From Nocardia sp. NBC_01327 (GTDB lineage Bacteria > Actinomycetota > Actinomycetes > Mycobacteriales > Mycobacteriaceae), in the NCBI RefSeq assembly GCF_035958815.1, contig NZ_CP108383.1, positions 6,324,001 to 6,388,000 on the forward strand: 64,000 bases of DNA, written 5' to 3'. The first letter of the stretch is position 1. The number at the start of each line of letters is the position of its first letter. The position numbers and the translations under genes were made by a program. The notes beneath the pieces are model-generated. The model did not search any database. It was not told the origin of the DNA and saw only the letters and a program-made list of their open reading frames with translations. Positions 60,716-64,000 of this stretch are shown here, one piece after another.

Positions 60716-61036
60716 ATGGCCCGTCGATACCGCACCTACCTCGCACTGGCGGCATTGAGCTCGACAGTGCTGCTGAGCGCGTGCGAGCAGGCGAAGGAGG
60801 CCGTCAACAAGGGCGGCGACACTCCCTGCAGTGAATTCACCGCACAAGATCAGGACAAGCAGCGCATCACCGTCCGCAAATACATCGAAAACGACACCAA
60901 AACCACCCCAACCCCCAGCCCCGACACCGTAGACGGCTCCATCACCGCCATCACCCTGATGTGCAAGGCCCAGGCCAACCCCGACACCCCCATCCGCAAC
61001 GCCGACCTGACCGGCATCCTGGTCCCGAAGAAGTAA
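60716..61036 (+). CDS. Small lipoprotein, HdeA-like
   Basis: A 106-residue lipoprotein: basic N-terminus, hydrophobic LALAALSSTVLL and lipobox LSAC (Cys23). The mature part has two further cysteines (PCSEF and LMCKA) about 46 residues apart, with SEFTAQDQDKQRITVRKYIE between, a plan like HdeA/HdeB acid-stress chaperones; the match is by pattern only. GAGGAG precedes the ATG. It diverges from the STAS gene, so both share an 81-bp promoter region. Confidence 0.72.
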   Translation: MARRYRTYLALAALSSTVLLSACEQAKEAVNKGGDTPCSEFTAQDQDKQRITVRKYIENDTKTTPTPSPDTVDGSITAITLMCKAQANPDTPIRNADLTGILVPKK

Positions 61037-61074
61037 TTCTTCACAATCGGATTCATGACACCACCGATCGGGGC

Positions 61075-61098
61075 GGCAGCGCCGGAAGCGCCGCTGCC
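61075..61098. terminator. Hairpin between convergent lipoprotein and FadD genes
   Basis: GGCAGCG (61075-61081) pairs with CGCTGCC (61092-61098) around a 10-bp GC-rich loop, 39 bp after the lipoprotein stop and 11 bp before the end of the convergent ligase gene. Probably a bidirectional terminator. Confidence 0.45.
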
Positions 61099-61109
61099 CC
61101 GGAGGGCGT

Positions 61110-62894
61110 TCAGCGGTAGAGGGCGTCGATCTCGGTGGCGTATTTGGCGTTGATCGGTGTGCGTTTGAGTTTCATCGTGGGGGTCAGGGTGTCGCCGCCC
61201 GGCTCCCAGGTGTCGGGCAGGATTGTGTATTTCTTGATCTGCTCGACCCTTGCCAGGGTGTTGTTGGCCGCTGCGATTCCCGCGTCGATCTCGGCCTTGA
61301 CGAGCGGATGGGCTGCCAGTTCGGGCACTGATGTTGTTGTCAGAGAGTGCTTTTCCGCGAATGCCGCGATGGCGTCGGGGTCGAGGGTCACCAATGCCAC
61401 GATGTAGGGGCGTTGTTCGCCGATCGCGACCACCGAGCCGATCAGCGGGCAGGCGACGGCGACGGAGTTCTCGATATGCGTCGGGGACATGTTCTTGCCG
61501 GAGGAATTGATGATCAATTCCTTCTTGCGATCGATGATTCGCACGAAGCCGGCCTCGTCGATGGTCCCGACGTCACCGGTATGCAGCCAGCCGCCGGAAT
61601 CGACTGCCTCGGCGGTCTTTTCGGGATCGTTGCGGTATCCCTTCATCAGCATCGGACCGCGCACCAGCAGCTCACCGTCCGCGGCGACCTCGATCTCCGC
61701 GCCGGGGACCGCGCGGCCGACCGTCCCCACCCGAATGTCATCGGGCCGATTGACCGTCGCCGCCGCGGTCAGTTCGGACATGCCCCAGGCCTCGCACACT
61801 GTAATGCCGAGCCCCAGCATGAACCGATGCACCTCGGGCGGAATAGGCGCGGCGCCCGAGACACCGATGCGCACCTGGTCCAAGCCCAGTTTCTCCCGCA
61901 CCTTCGACAGCACCAGCTTGTCCGCGAGCAGATGTTGAGCCTTGAGCGCCAAGGCAATCGGCTCCCGGTCCGATTCCCGGCGTGCCCGCTCCTGCCCGGT
62001 GCGCAGCGCCCAGCCGGCCAGCGCGCGCTTGACCGGACTTGACTCGCCTGCCACCGATCCTTCCAGGGCCGCCTTGACCTTCATCCACATCTGCGGAACG
62101 CCGACGAACATGGTCGGCCGCGCATCGCTCAATGCTCCGAGCACCTCCCTGCGATCGGCCACCGTCGTAATCTGCACTCCGCGAAGCAAATTCGCGTAGT
62201 GCGCGATCCACCGGTTCGCCGCGTGCGCATCGGGCAGGTAGGACACCACGCGATCGTCCGGGCCGCAGCCGCCGAGCTCATCGATCAGCAGCGCGTTCGC
62301 CATGAAGTTCGCGTGGGTGAGTTCGACGCCCTTCGGCATTCCGGTGGTGCCGGAGGTGTAGACGATGGTCAGGATGTCGCCGGGCTCCACCGATCGCCAG
62401 GCGGCGTCGAAGTCGAAGTGCGCCAGGGGCGCGGCCTCGACGGCGGCCAGCGCGAGTGTGCCCTCGGGTTCGCCGTCCACGCAGATCACGTGCTCGACCT
62501 TGCCGCCGAGTGCGGTCGCCGCGAGCACCTGCGGCACGAACTGGCGCTCACAGATCACCACCCGGCACCCGGAATTCTCGAAGAGGTAGGCCAGCATCTC
62601 GGGAGGGTTGGTGTTGTACATCGAGAACGGGGTCGCCCCGGCGTGCAGCGCCGCGGTATCGCACACATGGAATTCGGGCCGGTTGGTCAGCATCAAGGCG
62701 ACGGTGTCCCCCGGCCGTACTCCCAGACCGGCCAATCCGGCGGCGAGGGTGCGGACCCGCTCGCCGTACTCGCGCCACGTTATCCGGACATCGCCGCCCG
62801 GAGTGCGCAGCGCCACCCGCTCCGCGTATCGAATCACATTGAGCTGGAACGCCGCACACAGTGTGCCGGGCGCGGCGGCAATCGTTTCGGTCAC
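61110..62894 (-). CDS. Long-chain fatty-acid-CoA ligase (FadD11/15-like)
   Basis: A 594-residue AMP-forming acyl-CoA synthetase. Motifs are the P-loop TIVYTSGTTGMPKGVEL, the A5-type CEAWGMSELTA, LHTGDVGTIDEAGF, the hinge RIIDRKKELIINSSGKNMSP, and a C-terminal MKLKRTPINAKYATEI. The length and LINxxGKN-type hinge fit the long-chain FACL group that makes acyl-CoA for oxidation or lipid synthesis; it lacks FAAL features, so it is not the lipopeptide loader. I chose the GTG at 62894 because GGGAGA lies seven bases upstream; another in-frame GTG (62909) directly follows the upstream stop codon. Last gene of an operon with the hydrolase and acyl-CoA dehydrogenase genes. Confidence 0.9.
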   Translation of the reverse strand: MTETIAAAPGTLCAAFQLNVIRYAERVALRTPGGDVRITWREYGERVRTLAAGLAGLGVRPGDTVALMLTNRPEFHVCDTAALHAGATPFSMYNTNPPEMLAYLFENSGCRVVICERQFVPQVLAATALGGKVEHVICVDGEPEGTLALAAVEAAPLAHFDFDAAWRSVEPGDILTIVYTSGTTGMPKGVELTHANFMANALLIDELGGCGPDDRVVSYLPDAHAANRWIAHYANLLRGVQITTVADRREVLGALSDARPTMFVGVPQMWMKVKAALEGSVAGESSPVKRALAGWALRTGQERARRESDREPIALALKAQHLLADKLVLSKVREKLGLDQVRIGVSGAAPIPPEVHRFMLGLGITVCEAWGMSELTAAATVNRPDDIRVGTVGRAVPGAEIEVAADGELLVRGPMLMKGYRNDPEKTAEAVDSGGWLHTGDVGTIDEAGFVRIIDRKKELIINSSGKNMSPTHIENSVAVACPLIGSVVAIGEQRPYIVALVTLDPDAIAAFAEKHSLTTTSVPELAAHPLVKAEIDAGIAAANNTLARVEQIKKYTILPDTWEPGGDTLTPTMKLKRTPINAKYATEIDALYR

Positions 62895-62909
62895 TCTGAA
62901 ATCTCCCAC

Positions 62910-63764
62910 TTATCCCACCTGATGGTTCCGGCCGTCGAGTGTCGAATCGAGGAACCGCAGCACATGCGCGGCAAGTCCGGCCGGGTCGTCGATCTGCGGG
63001 CAATGCCCGGATTCCGGCATGACGATCAGCGTGCTGCCGGCAACGGATTGGTGCAGCCGCACACCGGCATGCACCGGAATTATTCGATCCTTGCGCCCGT
63101 GGACGACCAGCAGCGGGCAGGCGAAACGCGCGAGGTCGTAACCGGAGGCGGTTTCGAGCCCGTACCGGCGAGCGTCCGCCAGCATGACTCTCATATGGGC
63201 CGCGTCGGGAACCTGGTCGACAAATCGCGCGACCACCTCGGGATCGGCCTGTTTCGGATCGCCGTAGAGCAACCGGGCGAATGCCGCCCGCACCATGCGC
63301 TGGTGCACGACTTTCGGCACACACTGCCGATCGGTGAACAGCCGGAACGGATCTCGGCGCCCGCGCGCCATGCGCGCGAGTAGATGCGAGGCCAGCACCG
63401 GCTCGTCCACCGCGACAACACCCCGGATTTCGCTCGACCCCCGGCCTCCCGCCCGGACGGCGGTACAGGCCCCGAGAGAATTGCCGACCAGTACGCACGG
63501 TCCGATCTCGGCGATCAGCGCATCGGCGAAGGCGTCGAGCTGCGGCAGTCTCGGCCCGGGCGCCAACGCTCCGGCCGCGCCGAACCCGGGCAGATCGACC
63601 GCGATCGCCGATCGCCCCGCCGCCTCGAATTCGGCCAGCAGCCCCCGCCAGGTATCGGCGCTGTCCGCGAAGCCGTGCATCAGAACCATCGGCAGGCCAT
63701 TGCCCGCGACCGAAAGCACCCGCGTGCGCACGCCGTTGTAGGACGCGCGGGTCTCAGTGATCAT
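62910..63764 (-). CDS. Alpha/beta hydrolase
   Basis: A 284-residue cytoplasmic alpha/beta-hydrolase. The oxyanion-hole segment is LMHGFADSADTW, the nucleophile elbow VGNSLGAC (Ser96), the acid in VVHGRKDRIIP, and the catalytic His in PESGHCPQIDDP. The fold is complete. The substrate is unknown; its position between an acyl-CoA dehydrogenase and an acyl-CoA ligase suggests an ester or thioester in lipid breakdown. Its ATG overlaps the dehydrogenase stop (ATGA). Confidence 0.85.
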   Translation of the reverse strand: MITETRASYNGVRTRVLSVAGNGLPMVLMHGFADSADTWRGLLAEFEAAGRSAIAVDLPGFGAAGALAPGPRLPQLDAFADALIAEIGPCVLVGNSLGACTAVRAGGRGSSEIRGVVAVDEPVLASHLLARMARGRRDPFRLFTDRQCVPKVVHQRMVRAAFARLLYGDPKQADPEVVARFVDQVPDAAHMRVMLADARRYGLETASGYDLARFACPLLVVHGRKDRIIPVHAGVRLHQSVAGSTLIVMPESGHCPQIDDPAGLAAHVLRFLDSTLDGRNHQVG

Positions 63765-64000
63765 TTCCCGAGTAGCCCCTTCGCGATATGGGTGACCTGG
63801 ACCTCATTGCTACCGGCGTAGATCATCAGCGACTTCGCGTCCCGCGCAAGCTGTTCCACGCGGTACTCGCTCATATAGCCATTGCCGCCGAACAGCTGCA
63901 CCGCGTCCATTGCCACATCCGTGGCCGCCTCGGAGCTGTAGAGCTTGATGGCCGAGGCCTCGGCCAGATTCATGGGCGTACCCGCCGCGCCGAGCTCGAG
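63761..64000 (-). CDS. Acyl-CoA dehydrogenase, C-terminal part
   Basis: The last 79 codons of a gene that continues past the right edge. The C-terminal helical-bundle motifs are clear: ASAIKLYSSEAATDVAMDAVQL, then QLFGGNGYMSEYRVEQLARDAK and IYAGSNEVQ (FAD- and tetramer-contacting region of acyl-CoA dehydrogenases). The ATG at 63973 is internal; the frame is open through position 64000. It is translationally coupled to the hydrolase gene. The substrate class cannot be told from this part. Confidence 0.9.
   Translation of the reverse strand, partial: LELGAAGTPMNLAEASAIKLYSSEAATDVAMDAVQLFGGNGYMSEYRVEQLARDAKSLMIYAGSNEVQVTHIAKGLLGK

Noticed and set aside
1..64000. CRISPR arrays, tRNA or rRNA genes, and phage or IS genes.
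   Set aside because: I saw no regularly spaced repeats, no tRNA-like cloverleaf ends and no transposase, integrase or phage motifs.

Overview
The window is high-GC actinobacterial DNA. The gene content (mycolata-type lipid genes, a giant lipopeptide NRPS, XRE/TPR regulators, TetR and FadD families, sigma-factor partner-switching proteins) suggests Nocardia or a close relative. This is inferred from gene style; no rRNA or other marker gene is present. I see no tRNA, rRNA, CRISPR array, transposase or prophage.

Layout. 1-9.2 kb: the 5' end of a possible F420-type luciferase-like oxidoreductase, a phosphotransferase, a TetR regulator, an AI-2E family membrane protein, and an arylsulfatase with its own formylglycine-generating enzyme. 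These are followed by a HAD phosphatase, a 5'-truncated alpha/beta hydrolase and two tandem secreted paralogues. 9.4-13.6 kb: a HAD protein, two paralogous XRE/TPR regulators around a small membrane protein, and a small secreted protein. 13.6-18.2 kb: a zwf - beta-phosphoglucomutase - GH65 phosphorylase operon that would feed phosphorolysed disaccharide into NADPH production. 18.7-21.9 kb: a three-gene overlapping operon of NCS1 permease, racemase-like protein and Fe(II)/2-oxoglutarate-type oxygenase. 21.9-26.4 kb: aspartate decarboxylase, Asp:Ala antiporter and lipoprotein asparaginase, a likely asparagine-driven proton-motive cycle. 26.6-30 kb: an unrecognised large regulator-like protein, a small membrane protein, a DUF3759 (CipC-like) protein and a hypothetical protein.

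The centre of the window is a compact lipopeptide locus (30.6-59.6 kb). A fatty acyl-AMP ligase overlaps an acyl-carrier-protein/luciferase-like monooxygenase fusion, which is followed 26 bp later by one NRPS gene of 25.9 kb encoding about 8631 residues. Its order is C-A-T, C-A-T, C-A(MT)-T, C-A-T-E, C-A-T, C-A-T, C-A-T-TE. The expected product is an N-acylated heptapeptide with residue 3 N-methylated and residue 4 in D form, released by a thioesterase. The acyl chain is probably oxidised on the carrier protein. No MbtH, PPTase, exporter or dedicated regulator lies in the window.

59.7-64 kb: an HATPase anti-sigma-type protein, a STAS protein that lacks the phosphorylatable serine, an HdeA-like lipoprotein, and an acyl-CoA dehydrogenase - hydrolase - FadD operon that runs off the right edge.
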